64,000 bases of DNA. Origin: SB11 sp965222995. Its GTDB lineage: Bacteria > Bacteroidota > Bacteroidia > UBA8524. Where the stretch lies: positions 2,728,001-2,792,000 of the forward strand of contig OZ244977.1 in NCBI GenBank assembly GCA_965222995.1. The letters run 5' to 3'. Under the pieces are notes generated by a model, which was not told where the DNA came from, made no database searches, and was given only the letters and a program-made list of their open reading frames with translations. How positions within the stretch are numbered: the first letter of the stretch is position 1; every line of letters starts with the position of its first letter. A program made the translations under genes and the position numbers. This document shows positions 54,166 to 63,139 of this stretch, one piece after another.

Positions 54166-54278
54166 TACTTTTGTTTTGCTATTTAGGAGTATGTGCTGAA
54201 GAGAATTTACTCATAGTTTAAGTTTTCTCATTTTTTAAAGTAACGATTGAAAAAGCCCCGAAATTTCGGGGCTTTTTC
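54166..54278 (+). ncRNA. Small RNA-like unit 4
   Basis: TACTTTTG box at 54166-54173; first transcribed bases TTTTGCTATTTAGGAGTAT resemble the start of the LruC gene 2 leader (TTGCTGTTTAGAATAT). Ends in a self-complementary stem GCCCCGAAA / TTTCGGGGC (54255-54272) flanked by A5 and T5. Predicted transcript about 98 nt. It lacks the conserved TAGTTTTTTCAT core of units 1-3. Confidence 0.45.
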
Positions 54279-54392
54279 GTGTTTTATAAGATACTATAAC
54301 CCCTTTCCCGCCACTCACATAAATATACCCCCATTCATATAAAAGTTCACCCCAAAAGGTGCTCATATCCATTGTATACACCAATTAATAAG

Positions 54393-54400
54393 TACATTTG
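54393..54400 (+). promoter_or_regulatory. TACATTTG box of the second LruC gene
   Basis: Perfect TAnnTTTG box 52 nt before the ATG at 54453. The leader holds a short hairpin AGCTC / GAGCT (54420-54435). A degenerate copy of the array's upstream block lies further up (54320-54350), not at the 21-nt spacing. Confidence 0.55.
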
Positions 54401-54452
54401 CTATTGCTGTTTAGAATATAGCTCGTTAAAGAGCTAACACAAAGCTAATATT

Positions 54453-56534
54453 ATGAAACTTAAGTATATAGCCCCGGTATTACTGGCTACTGTAATTTTT
54501 GCTAGTTGCAAAAGAGACAGACTTACACCTGATAATTCTTCAGGCTCAGACATTAATAATAATGTAGAGCGTTCGCAAGATATGGTTGTTCCAAACGGAT
54601 TCGATTATGCTACCACACAAGATTTAACTCTAGATGTTAGACTTACAGACCGTAATGGCAACCCTATACAAGGTGTTCGTGTTGATGTATTTGATGCACC
54701 AAACGACGGTGTGGCTGAACGTAAAGTATATGCAACAGGTGTAACTGATGATTTTGGAGTGCTAAATGTACCCTTAAGTTTACCTACGTACCAAAAACAA
54801 GTTACCATTTTCCCATACACTATGGGTGTGCCTCAAAATGTTGAAGTACCGGTTAGCGGTAATAAAGTAAGCTTTCATTACACCAATGGTAAAATGCAAA
54901 CAATGGTGGCACCTCCAAGTGTACAAACAAGTACAGCTTTGCAAGCCATAACCAATGGTTTTAGCCGCAAAACAGGTGTAGCTGATAAGTTTTCGTTTAG
55001 GCTTGGCGGATGGGATGTTGATGGAGTACCAAACTACCTAACAACACCCGATGTATTATCAACAACATTTAAAAACAGAATATTAGATGCTTTACCTGAA
55101 AATAAAGCAGTCCCTGTATTCCGTCCGCAATACATAAACAATGTACTACCCGTAGTTGAAGTAACCCAAACGGCAGATGTTTGGATAACCTTTGTACACG
55201 AGGGCGCATCACTTAAAAATGTATTGTTTTACTATATATATAACAAAAACAATCCTCCGGCTACAGCAAACGATATAGACTCACTATATACCGTCTTCCC
55301 TAACTCCAGCTTTAGTGGAAGCGGTGGTGGATTAGCTGCCGGCGATAAAGTAAAAATTGGTCGTTTTGGTAAAGACACCATCATTGGTTTTGCAATGGCA
55401 GCCAACGGTTTCAACGGTTCGTCTCAAGTTACAAAAGGACTTAACGTATGGTACAGCCACAAATCATTTAATGCAGAAGCAAGTGCATTTCAAGACCACG
55501 TTATAATGCTTTATGATGCACCGACAGAACGCTATATTATAGCTATTGAAGATGTGCGCCGTGATAACGGACAAAGTGACCAGGACTTTAACGATGCCGT
55601 TTTCTTTGCATCGGCAAACCCACCAAAAAATATTACATCAAACGTACCGCCAACACCTGATACTACTGACTGTGATAAAGACGGTGTACCTGACTTTTAT
55701 GACGATTATCCTTGCGATAGTACAAAAGCATACGACCGTTACTTCCCATCAGAAAATGAGTTTGGTACCCTGGCTTATGAAGACCTTTGGCCAAGCACCG
55801 GAGACTACGATATGAATGACTTGGTTATTCGTTGGAGATTCCATGCATGTGTTGACCCTCAAAACAGAGTTGTTGAACTTAATGCAATAGTATATCCTGA
55901 AGCAAAAGGAGCTGCTTTACCCGGTGGTTTCGGAGTTGAATTCCCATTCAATGCATCATTAGTAAACCAAGTAACAGGTTCACAAATAACAGGTAATAGG
56001 GCTACATTGGCAGCAAACGGCCTAGAAGCCGGGCAAACAAAAGCTGTTATGATATTCTTTGATAAAGTAGTAGACCAGTTAAGCAAACCGGGCGGTTCAT
56101 TCTTCAACACACGAAGATTTGCACCTGTTGCAACACCTGATACTATTAAAACAAAAATGACATTCCACACGCCGCTAAACTTTAGCAGCTTAGGCACGTA
56201 CCCATTCAACCCGTTCTTGTTCACATCATCAAGAAGCGTAGAAGTACATTTACCTAATAAAAACAATACAGCGTTAGCAAATACAGGCTTGTTTGGTACA
56301 GGAAACGATAACTCTATACCTTCAAGTAACAGATACTACAAAACTGTAGGCAACTTACCTTGGGCAATACACTTCCCAATTAAGTTTGACTACCCTGCTG
56401 AGAAAAAAGATATTGTTACCGCCCATTTAAAATTTGCAGCTTGGGTGCAAAGCAACGGTTTCTTTAATGCCGATTGGTATGAAGATAAACCGGGGCATCG
56501 TAACGATGTAAATCTTTATGTACCTGCACCATAA
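54453..56534 (+). CDS. LruC-domain lipoprotein 2
   Basis: 693 residues; lipoprotein signal IFASC (Cys19). Same layout as the first copy: N-terminal beta domain (DVRLTDRNGNPIQGVRVDVFD), DUF4114-like domain (TADVWITFVHEGASLKNVLFYYIY, DQDFNDAVFF), Asp-rich loop (DCDKDGVPDFYDDYP), and C-terminal LruC/DUF4842 domain (TLAYEDLWPSTGDYDMNDLVIRW). The paralogues resulted from duplication; the DNA is now clearly diverged. Likely surface or periplasm-facing. A strong terminator follows. Function unknown. Confidence 0.88.
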   Translation: MKLKYIAPVLLATVIFASCKRDRLTPDNSSGSDINNNVERSQDMVVPNGFDYATTQDLTLDVRLTDRNGNPIQGVRVDVFDAPNDGVAERKVYATGVTDDFGVLNVPLSLPTYQKQVTIFPYTMGVPQNVEVPVSGNKVSFHYTNGKMQTMVAPPSVQTSTALQAITNGFSRKTGVADKFSFRLGGWDVDGVPNYLTTPDVLSTTFKNRILDALPENKAVPVFRPQYINNVLPVVEVTQTADVWITFVHEGASLKNVLFYYIYNKNNPPATANDIDSLYTVFPNSSFSGSGGGLAAGDKVKIGRFGKDTIIGFAMAANGFNGSSQVTKGLNVWYSHKSFNAEASAFQDHVIMLYDAPTERYIIAIEDVRRDNGQSDQDFNDAVFFASANPPKNITSNVPPTPDTTDCDKDGVPDFYDDYPCDSTKAYDRYFPSENEFGTLAYEDLWPSTGDYDMNDLVIRWRFHACVDPQNRVVELNAIVYPEAKGAALPGGFGVEFPFNASLVNQVTGSQITGNRATLAANGLEAGQTKAVMIFFDKVVDQLSKPGGSFFNTRRFAPVATPDTIKTKMTFHTPLNFSSLGTYPFNPFLFTSSRSVEVHLPNKNNTALANTGLFGTGNDNSIPSSNRYYKTVGNLPWAIHFPIKFDYPAEKKDIVTAHLKFAAWVQSNGFFNADWYEDKPGHRNDVNLYVPAP

Positions 56535-56593
56535 TTAATACTATGGTATACATACTCGGTAAAGCTAACTAACTATAATGGATTTACCGGATT

Positions 56594-56627
56594 GGGGTTG
56601 AACGAAAGTTCAGCCCCTTTCTTTTTT
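56594..56627 (+). terminator. Intrinsic terminator after LruC gene 2
   Basis: 10-bp stem GGGGTTGAAC / GTTCAGCCCC (one G-T wobble) closed by a GAAA tetraloop, then TTTCTTTTTT, 59 nt after the stop. Confidence 0.9.
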
Positions 56628-56705
56628 ATAGTAACACTACACGTCTAATAAAAACAAATAACATTTACTTGTTCTATTAATAAAAAAAGAAACTTGAAAC
56701 TGTAG

Positions 56706-57044
56706 TTATAACTGGTCTTTTAACTGCCCCAAAAGAACAGGAGCTTTAGACTCAAAAACAGAATAAGCAGCTTGAGCTTTTTCAGGATTAAGCTCCTTAC
56801 GGGTATAATACTCTAAATCTACAACACTCTGGTGCACATCACCTGCCTTAAGCATAGCCAATAAAGGTTTAATTTTATGAGCAGCTTTCCCGGCAGCATC
56901 CAAGTCACCTGAGCCCATGCCTTTAGAAATATCTCCAATCCCTTCTTCAATACTCTCAACATTGGCAGCCAAAAGCTCTTTTATAAAGCCTTCATCGCCC
57001 ATGGCAAGTGCTTCGAATTCAGACAAATCATATAACTTCTCCAT
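56706..57044 (-). CDS. Hpt phosphotransfer protein
   Basis: 112 residues, a four-helix histidine phosphotransfer domain alone. The phosphorylatable His is His56 in AAHKIKPLLAML, in place of the classic HxLKGSS. Proteins of this kind carry phosphate from hybrid kinases to receivers. Divergent from the FIST gene, with 150 nt between starts. The hybrid kinases at 24.8 and 29.5 kb in this window have receivers that could feed it; that pairing is inference. Confidence 0.85.
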   Translation of the reverse strand: MEKLYDLSEFEALAMGDEGFIKELLAANVESIEEGIGDISKGMGSGDLDAAGKAAHKIKPLLAMLKAGDVHQSVVDLEYYTRKELNPEKAQAAYSVFESKAPVLLGQLKDQL

Positions 57045-57054
57045 AGAAGAAGAA

Positions 57055-57088
57055 CAAAATTATTTATTTAATTATAAATTGAAACAAA
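57055..57088 (-). promoter_or_regulatory. Promoter of the Hpt gene
   Basis: Minus strand: TTTG (57085-57088), 22-nt spacer, TAATTTTG (57055-57062). Both elements match; the spacer is 1 nt longer than usual. Box ends 10 nt before the ATG. Confidence 0.6.
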
Positions 57089-57194
57089 ATAAGAGTAAAG
57101 TTATTCACTGTATAACACAACTACCCCAATTTTAAAAATTTAGTATTTTCTTACCATAAATAAATAAATTGCAACAGCAAGCCAACAACCTACC

Positions 57195-58334
57195 ATGAAA
57201 ATAGCACAATACAAGTTCTCTGAACAAAACAATTGGCAACTCACATCAGGAAAAGAAATTCCAAAACCCGATTTACTTATAGTATTTGGGCAGCGTCAAA
57301 AAATTGAAACTACAAAAGCGTATTCCTTATTAAAACAACAATTCGTAGGCGCACAAATAATTGGCTGTAGCACATCAGGCGAAATTTTAGATATAAACGT
57401 ATACGATGAAAGCATTACGGCCACAGCATTAAAATTTAACAACAGCAGTGTAGTATCGCACCATTTAGTCATTAACTCTACAGAACATAGTTATGAAGCG
57501 GGTCAAAAAATAGTAACCGCATTCAATCACAATAATTTAAAACACCTTTTCGTACTCACTGATGGTTTAGTAGTAAATGGTAGCGAGTTTGTACGCGGTA
57601 TGAAAGAAAGCCTGCCAGATGGTGTAAGTGTAACCGGCGGTTTAGCAGGTGATGGTGCTGATTTTGGAAAAACATCAGTGTTTACACATGAAGTAGCACC
57701 CGATACTAATATTATAGCCGCAGTTGGCTTTTATGGAGACAACTTGAAACTGGGATATGCCAGTATGGGAGGCTGGGATAGTTTCGGTATAGAACGGGTT
57801 ATTACAAAATCTAAAAACAATATTTTATATGAAATTGACGGAGAACCGGCTTTAGATTTATACAAATCATTTTTAGGTGAGCAAGCCGACGGTTTACCAG
57901 CATCAGGCTTACTTTTCCCCTTAAGTATACGCCTAAATGAAGAAGATAAGCCCATAGTACGAACTATATTGGCAGTAAACGAAGAAGAAAACTCAATGAC
58001 GTTTGCAGGCGATGTGCCCGAAGGTTCCTATGTAAGGTTAATGAAAGCTAATGTAGACCGTTTGATTGACGGCAGTGAAGAAGCAGCAGAAAACAGCATG
58101 AAACATTGGGAAGGTGACGAACCTGAGCTTGCCATACTAATCAGTTGCGTGGGGCGCAAACTGGTACTGAAACAAATGGTTGAAGAAGAAGTAGAAACCG
58201 CCAAAGCAAAATTTGGCAATACAACAGCAATAACAGGCTTTTATTCTTATGGCGAAATTTCACCGTTTATGAAATTTTTGCAATGCGAACTGCACAACCA
58301 AACCATGACCATTACATTAATTAGTGAAAACTAA
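57195..58334 (+). CDS. FIST-domain sensor protein
   Basis: 379 residues. N-terminal FIST_N domain (about 30-215; IIGCSTSGEI, HLFVLTDGLVVNGSEFVRG, GGLAGDGADFGKTSVF) and FIST_C (about 225-360; FPLSIRLNEEDKPIVRTI, LISCVGRKLVL). FIST domains are proposed to bind small ligands such as amino acids and to partner with kinases; here the eight-PAS kinase follows 11 nt later, so this is probably its ligand-binding component. No signal peptide, hence cytosolic. Its ligand is unknown. Confidence 0.92.
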   Translation: MKIAQYKFSEQNNWQLTSGKEIPKPDLLIVFGQRQKIETTKAYSLLKQQFVGAQIIGCSTSGEILDINVYDESITATALKFNNSSVVSHHLVINSTEHSYEAGQKIVTAFNHNNLKHLFVLTDGLVVNGSEFVRGMKESLPDGVSVTGGLAGDGADFGKTSVFTHEVAPDTNIIAAVGFYGDNLKLGYASMGGWDSFGIERVITKSKNNILYEIDGEPALDLYKSFLGEQADGLPASGLLFPLSIRLNEEDKPIVRTILAVNEEENSMTFAGDVPEGSYVRLMKANVDRLIDGSEEAAENSMKHWEGDEPELAILISCVGRKLVLKQMVEEEVETAKAKFGNTTAITGFYSYGEISPFMKFLQCELHNQTMTITLISEN

Positions 58335-58345
58335 ACAAGTACTTA

Positions 58346-61300
58346 ATGCACAGGCTATTAAAAAGGCAACTAAAAAAACATTTACAAAGCGAAGAAACAC
58401 CTGCTGAAATAAAAAAACTGCTTGAAGATGTAGATGCTTCATATCAAAATTTTGACGAAGACTATAAGCGGCTTGAGCGAATATTAGAACTAAGCTCACA
58501 AGAGTTATTTAAAACCAATAACTTATTAAATAACGAAAAAGATAAAATAAAAGAAGAGCTGGCAGAGTCATACAAAAAACTCCGTGAGTTTGATAAAGCA
58601 GTAGACTCAAGCTTCTCAGTAAGCTATACCGATACAAATGGGATTATAACAGATGTAAACGAGCGTTTTTGTGAAACCAGCGGCTACACCGAAAAAGAAC
58701 TGATAGGGAAAAAACACACCCTAATCTCATCAGGCTACCACACAGAAAAATTTTGGGAAAACCTTTGGCAAACTATACGGAAAGGCGAAATATGGTATGG
58801 AGAAATAAAGAACCGAAACAAAAAAGGTGAAGAATATTGGGAGGCAACCAATATTATCCCGTTTCATAATTCGCACGGCGAAGTATATCAGTATATGGCT
58901 ATTAAAACTGATATCACCCAAAAAAAATTAGCCGAAGGTGAAATAAAAAAGCTGGGACTGGTAGCCGAAAAAACGTTAAATGCAGTTATAACAACCGATG
59001 CTGCCGGAGTAGCCACTTGGGCAAACGAAGGTTTTGAGCGCATCACAGGATATAAAGTAAATGAGCTTGTTGGTAAAAAACCCGGCGATTTATTGCAAGG
59101 AAAAGATACCGACCCCAAAACCATAAAGGCAATGCGTACTGCCATTAAAAAAGGAGAGCCTTTTGATGGTGAAATTTACAACTACGGCAAAAACGGAAAA
59201 GGGTACTGGTTATCCATAAATATTACCCCGCTTAAAGATGAAAACAACAACCTCACGGGGTTTATAGCCATACAAAACGATATAACAGAGAAAAAAGAGT
59301 TTGAAGAAGAACTACGCATTAGTGAAGAACGCTGGAAATATGCACTAAGCGGCGGGCAAGATGGTGTATGGGATTGGGATATAGAAACCAATGAGTTGTT
59401 TGTTTCAGACAGTTGGAAAGAAATGTTCGGGTTTACTGAAAAAGACCCCGACCCCCAATTTCCGGATGCCTGGGAATTAGTACACCCCGATGATAAAGCA
59501 GCTGCCCAAAAAATGTTTGAAGATTACCTCAATGGTAAAATAAAAACCTATAACAACGAGTATCGCCTACAGTGTAAAAACGGCACTTACAAGCATATAC
59601 TTGACAGGGGTAAAATAATAGAAAGCGATGAAGCAGATGGAAGAATAAAACGAAGGTTCATCGGTACACATACTGATATTACCCCACTTAAAGAAGCCGA
59701 GCAAAAAGCTCAAATGTCTGAGCTGATTATAAAAAACAGCCCTACTTTACTCGTGCGGTGGACACCCAATTTCAAACTAAATGTTGAGTTTATATCAGAA
59801 AACATAAATTCATACGGCTACAAAGCTCAAGATTGGATAAACCAAAACATAGCATTTACACATTTTGTACACCCTGATGATGTAAAACCTGTAACCCGCA
59901 AAGTACTACAAAGTTTTAGAGACAAAATAGAACGTGTGCAATTACGTTTCAGGCTTAGAAATAGTGAAGGAAGTTTCCATTGGATTGATTCTGACAACAA
60001 AATAGTATGGAATGGAGATGAAAATAGTGCCGCATACTTTCAGGGAGTATTAACAGACATAACAGACCAAATTGAGGCTGAAGAAAAACTAAAAGAAAGT
60101 GAAAACCGTTTCCGCTCATTAGTACAAAACAGTACCGATATTACAACCATACTAAATGAGCAGGGAGAAATACTTTTTAAAAGCCCCTCGTTTTACAGAA
60201 CCTTTGCCTTTGAAGAAAAAGATGTAATAGGCAAAAACATTTTCGAGTTTTTTCACCCTGATGATATAGAAAAAGCCCACAAAGAATTTTTTAAAGGATT
60301 AGACCGTGGCGGTATCTCAGACCCCATAGAGTTTAGGTTTAAACACAAAAACGGGAGCTATTTATTTGTTGAAAGTGTAGGGAACAACCTATTAGACACA
60401 CCGGGAATTGAGGGAATAGTAATTAACTCCCGCGATATTACAGACCGGAAAGAAGCCGAAGAACAACGCAAAACTTTACGTGAGTTTTATGAGATAATAC
60501 TAAACAAAATACCAACTGATGTAGTAGTATTTGATAACAAACACCGTTACCTGTTTGCCAATGAAATGGCAATAAAAAATCCTGAAAAACGTGCATTTGT
60601 AATCGGTAAAGATGATTATGACTATTGTGAAAAATATGGTCGCGATAAAGCAATAGCCCATAGCCGAAGAGCCATATTTAACAAAGTAGCCTACTCAAAA
60701 GAGCAGATAGAATTTGAAGAGCCTTTAGACACACCAAACGGAATAGTTTGGGTGTTGCGCCGCATGTTCCCTTTACTAAATGACAAAGGTGAACTAACAA
60801 ATGTAATTGGCTTTGGGCTTGATATTACAGAAAGAAAGGCTGCAGAGAAAAAATTAAAAGAAAGCCAGGAACGTTTAACCCTTGCAACAGAAGCAGCACA
60901 GCTAGGTATTTGGGACTGGGATTTGGTAAGCGGTAACATACTTTGGGATAAAGAAATGTATCCCTTGTATGATATAGACTCAAATGACTTTGAAGGAGAT
61001 TACGATGCTTTTGAAAAAACCCTACACCCCGATGACAAACAACGGGTTTACGATAGTGTACAAGCCGCAATTGATGGCAAACAAGGTGATTTTAAAGATA
61101 CCTTTAGAATAATAACCAAGAACAACCAAATACGCTACATAGCAGCCATATCAAAATTATTTAGGCAAGAAAAAACAAAAAAACCCTACCGAATGATCGG
61201 GGTGAACTTTGATGTAACGGAAAGAACACTAGCCGAACAAAAAATACTAAAATCGCAGGCAGAACTTGAAGAAGCACAACATATTGCCCGTATAGGTAGC

Positions 61301-62317
61301 TGGGAAATAGACATGCGCTCACAAACCGTTACCTGGAGTAAAGAAATGCGGATTATACATGAAATTGATGACGATTATAAAGTAACCCTTGATAATGTCC
61401 ATCTTTTTTACACACCTGAAACAAGAGAACCCATAGTAGAGGCCTTTAAAAAAGCAATACATGAGAAAGAGCCTTTTGATATTGAAGCACAGGTTGTTAC
61501 CAAAACAGGTAAAATAATAGATGCCCGTACCAAAGCAATACCTGTAGTAGAAGAAGGCAGAGTACCTTATGTAAGAGGCATATTTCAGGATATAACCCAA
61601 CAAAAAGAAGCACAACGCCAGCTTAAAGAATATACCGCTGAATTAGAAAGCATTAATAAAGAGCTAGACCAATTTGCCTATATAGTATCGCACGATTTAA
61701 AAGCACCACTACGCGCTATAAACAACCTGAGTATGTGGATTGAAGAAGACTTGGAAGGTAAATTGGAAGGAGATACACAACACCAGTTTAATTTGCTGCG
61801 TGGTAGAGTAAATAGGCTTGAAGATTTGATAAACGGTATACTTAGCTACTCTAGAGCAGGGCGCATAAGTGTAAACCCAAGTACAGTTAAAGTGCGTACC
61901 TTACTTCATGGAATAATAGAAATGCTATCTCCGCCAAAAGAGTTTAAAATAAGCATACCAGCCAAACTACCCACCTTAACAACAGAAAGAATAGCACTTG
62001 AACAAATATTCTCAAACTTTATTAGCAATGCCATTAAGTATAACAAAAACCCAAAGCCTACCATAAAAATTACCTGTAAAGACATAGGTAATTTTTACAA
62101 ATTTGGGGTTGCTGACAATGGAGAAGGCATTGAACCCGAGTTTCATGAGAAAATATTCGTCATTTTCCAAACACTTGAAGCAAGAGACAAAGTAGAAAGT
62201 ACAGGTGTAGGGCTTGCCATTGTGAAAAAGATAATTGATGAAAAAGGCGGCGAAGTTTGGGTAGAATCAGAAAAAGGGAAAGGCTCTACTTTCTATTTCA
62301 CCTGGCCAAAAGAATAA
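58346..62317 (+). CDS. Cytosolic multi-PAS histidine kinase
   Basis: 1323 residues, no membrane helix. A helical N-terminus (1-85) is followed by eight PAS domains (starting near 85, 200, 325, 455, 580, 705, 825 and 970; several carry clear PAC ends such as DITQKKLAEGE and DITERKAAEKKLKES), a HisKA with His1116 (AYIVSHDLKAPLRAI), and HATPase (about 1210-1323; NFISNAIKYN, GVADNGEGIEP, GVGLAIVKKIID). HDLKAPL places it in the phytochrome/bacteriophytochrome-like kinase group. It has no receiver of its own, so the partner must be elsewhere. Cotranscribed with the FIST gene. Confidence 0.93.
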   Translation: MHRLLKRQLKKHLQSEETPAEIKKLLEDVDASYQNFDEDYKRLERILELSSQELFKTNNLLNNEKDKIKEELAESYKKLREFDKAVDSSFSVSYTDTNGIITDVNERFCETSGYTEKELIGKKHTLISSGYHTEKFWENLWQTIRKGEIWYGEIKNRNKKGEEYWEATNIIPFHNSHGEVYQYMAIKTDITQKKLAEGEIKKLGLVAEKTLNAVITTDAAGVATWANEGFERITGYKVNELVGKKPGDLLQGKDTDPKTIKAMRTAIKKGEPFDGEIYNYGKNGKGYWLSINITPLKDENNNLTGFIAIQNDITEKKEFEEELRISEERWKYALSGGQDGVWDWDIETNELFVSDSWKEMFGFTEKDPDPQFPDAWELVHPDDKAAAQKMFEDYLNGKIKTYNNEYRLQCKNGTYKHILDRGKIIESDEADGRIKRRFIGTHTDITPLKEAEQKAQMSELIIKNSPTLLVRWTPNFKLNVEFISENINSYGYKAQDWINQNIAFTHFVHPDDVKPVTRKVLQSFRDKIERVQLRFRLRNSEGSFHWIDSDNKIVWNGDENSAAYFQGVLTDITDQIEAEEKLKESENRFRSLVQNSTDITTILNEQGEILFKSPSFYRTFAFEEKDVIGKNIFEFFHPDDIEKAHKEFFKGLDRGGISDPIEFRFKHKNGSYLFVESVGNNLLDTPGIEGIVINSRDITDRKEAEEQRKTLREFYEIILNKIPTDVVVFDNKHRYLFANEMAIKNPEKRAFVIGKDDYDYCEKYGRDKAIAHSRRAIFNKVAYSKEQIEFEEPLDTPNGIVWVLRRMFPLLNDKGELTNVIGFGLDITERKAAEKKLKESQERLTLATEAAQLGIWDWDLVSGNILWDKEMYPLYDIDSNDFEGDYDAFEKTLHPDDKQRVYDSVQAAIDGKQGDFKDTFRIITKNNQIRYIAAISKLFRQEKTKKPYRMIGVNFDVTERTLAEQKILKSQAELEEAQHIARIGSWEIDMRSQTVTWSKEMRIIHEIDDDYKVTLDNVHLFYTPETREPIVEAFKKAIHEKEPFDIEAQVVTKTGKIIDARTKAIPVVEEGRVPYVRGIFQDITQQKEAQRQLKEYTAELESINKELDQFAYIVSHDLKAPLRAINNLSMWIEEDLEGKLEGDTQHQFNLLRGRVNRLEDLINGILSYSRAGRISVNPSTVKVRTLLHGIIEMLSPPKEFKISIPAKLPTLTTERIALEQIFSNFISNAIKYNKNPKPTIKITCKDIGNFYKFGVADNGEGIEPEFHEKIFVIFQTLEARDKVESTGVGLAIVKKIIDEKGGEVWVESEKGKGSTFYFTWPKE

Positions 62318-62464
62318 GTTTCAGGTTCTGATTACTTGCCATTTTCTTAATCTTTATACTAAATACATTTTACCAGTTTTGAGTTCTGTGGATTATTGAC
62401 TATCAACAGTTGACTGTCTTTTATCTTTATACTTTCTACCTTATACCAATTTAACTAACACTAT

Positions 62465-63094
62465 CTAAAACCTCCAGCCCACCATAGCACCCATACCAAA
62501 GCCCGTTCGTGTACCGCCCCAAAAACGGCTGCGGTGTTGTAGCTGTACAAATGCAAAAGGCGCAATATTCAGGTGCTTAAAAGCCGTCATATTCATACGT
62601 ATGCCCAGGTTGTTATTATAATGGTCGTACACTTCAGACATATCAAAAGAAAGCGCACTTACATAAGGACTTATAGTAATATTTTTTCCTGCGGGAATAT
62701 GGTAACTAACACCATCAGGTATAACTAATAATAAAACAGCAACAAGCGCATACCACTCTCCCAAAGAACCTGCTATATAAGAAGATATAAAAGTTCTATC
62801 AGTATTTGCCAAAAGGAAGCTTCCCCCGTACAACTTAAAATAATTAGGGTTATGTGGTGCAACCACATACGATAAGTTATATTCAAGTGCTACCCTATCA
62901 CTAACAAAAAACTGATAGTTTATACCATAACCCTGTTCAAACCGTTTTTCGCCTTTAAATAACTGTGTATGGTACATACCGCTTATTACTGCCCTACCTT
63001 GTTGCCCATAACTTTGGGTAACAAATAGCAAAGCAACACCAACCAGCATTATTGCTAAAGCATTTTTCCTTATCTGAAAAAGAACCCTTGGCAT
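62465..63094 (-). CDS. Small outer-membrane beta-barrel protein
   Basis: 209 residues from the ATG at 63094, which opens the signal peptide (LGVALLFVTQSYGQ in the middle; ends before QGRAVISG); a start 33 nt further up would lengthen the signal. Alternating strands (FEQGYGINYQFF, RVALEYNLSYVV, LNIAPFAFVQLQH) and a final aromatic Phe fit an 8-stranded barrel. Unknown function. It lies 45 nt downstream of prfB on the same strand. Confidence 0.6.
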   Translation of the reverse strand: MPRVLFQIRKNALAIMLVGVALLFVTQSYGQQGRAVISGMYHTQLFKGEKRFEQGYGINYQFFVSDRVALEYNLSYVVAPHNPNYFKLYGGSFLLANTDRTFISSYIAGSLGEWYALVAVLLLVIPDGVSYHIPAGKNITISPYVSALSFDMSEVYDHYNNNLGIRMNMTAFKHLNIAPFAFVQLQHRSRFWGGTRTGFGMGAMVGWRF

Positions 63095-63139
63095 ATTAAA
63101 TACACTTAAAACAAGTAAAGATAGCAAATAATCAAGAAC

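Larger units (their letters stand above)
53241..54350 (+). repeat. Array of promoter-terminator repeat units between LruC genes
   Basis: A 35-bp block occurs at 53241-53275, 53665-53699 and 53895-53929, each ending CTATAAAAC[TC]ACTT and lying exactly 21 nt upstream of a TAYATTTG box. By my count the pairwise identities are 31, 29 and 29 of 35. Degenerate relatives lie near 54131-54155 and 54320-54350. Boxes of units 2, 3, 4 and of LruC gene 2 are 230, 215 and 227 nt apart. Each unit ends in a strong hairpin plus T-run. No conserved open frame crosses the units. See the separate ncRNA entries. Confidence 0.75.

Noticed and set aside
53241..54278. Array considered as CRISPR
   Set aside because: Repeat period about 215-250 bp, repeats imperfect, and no cas genes; not a CRISPR array.
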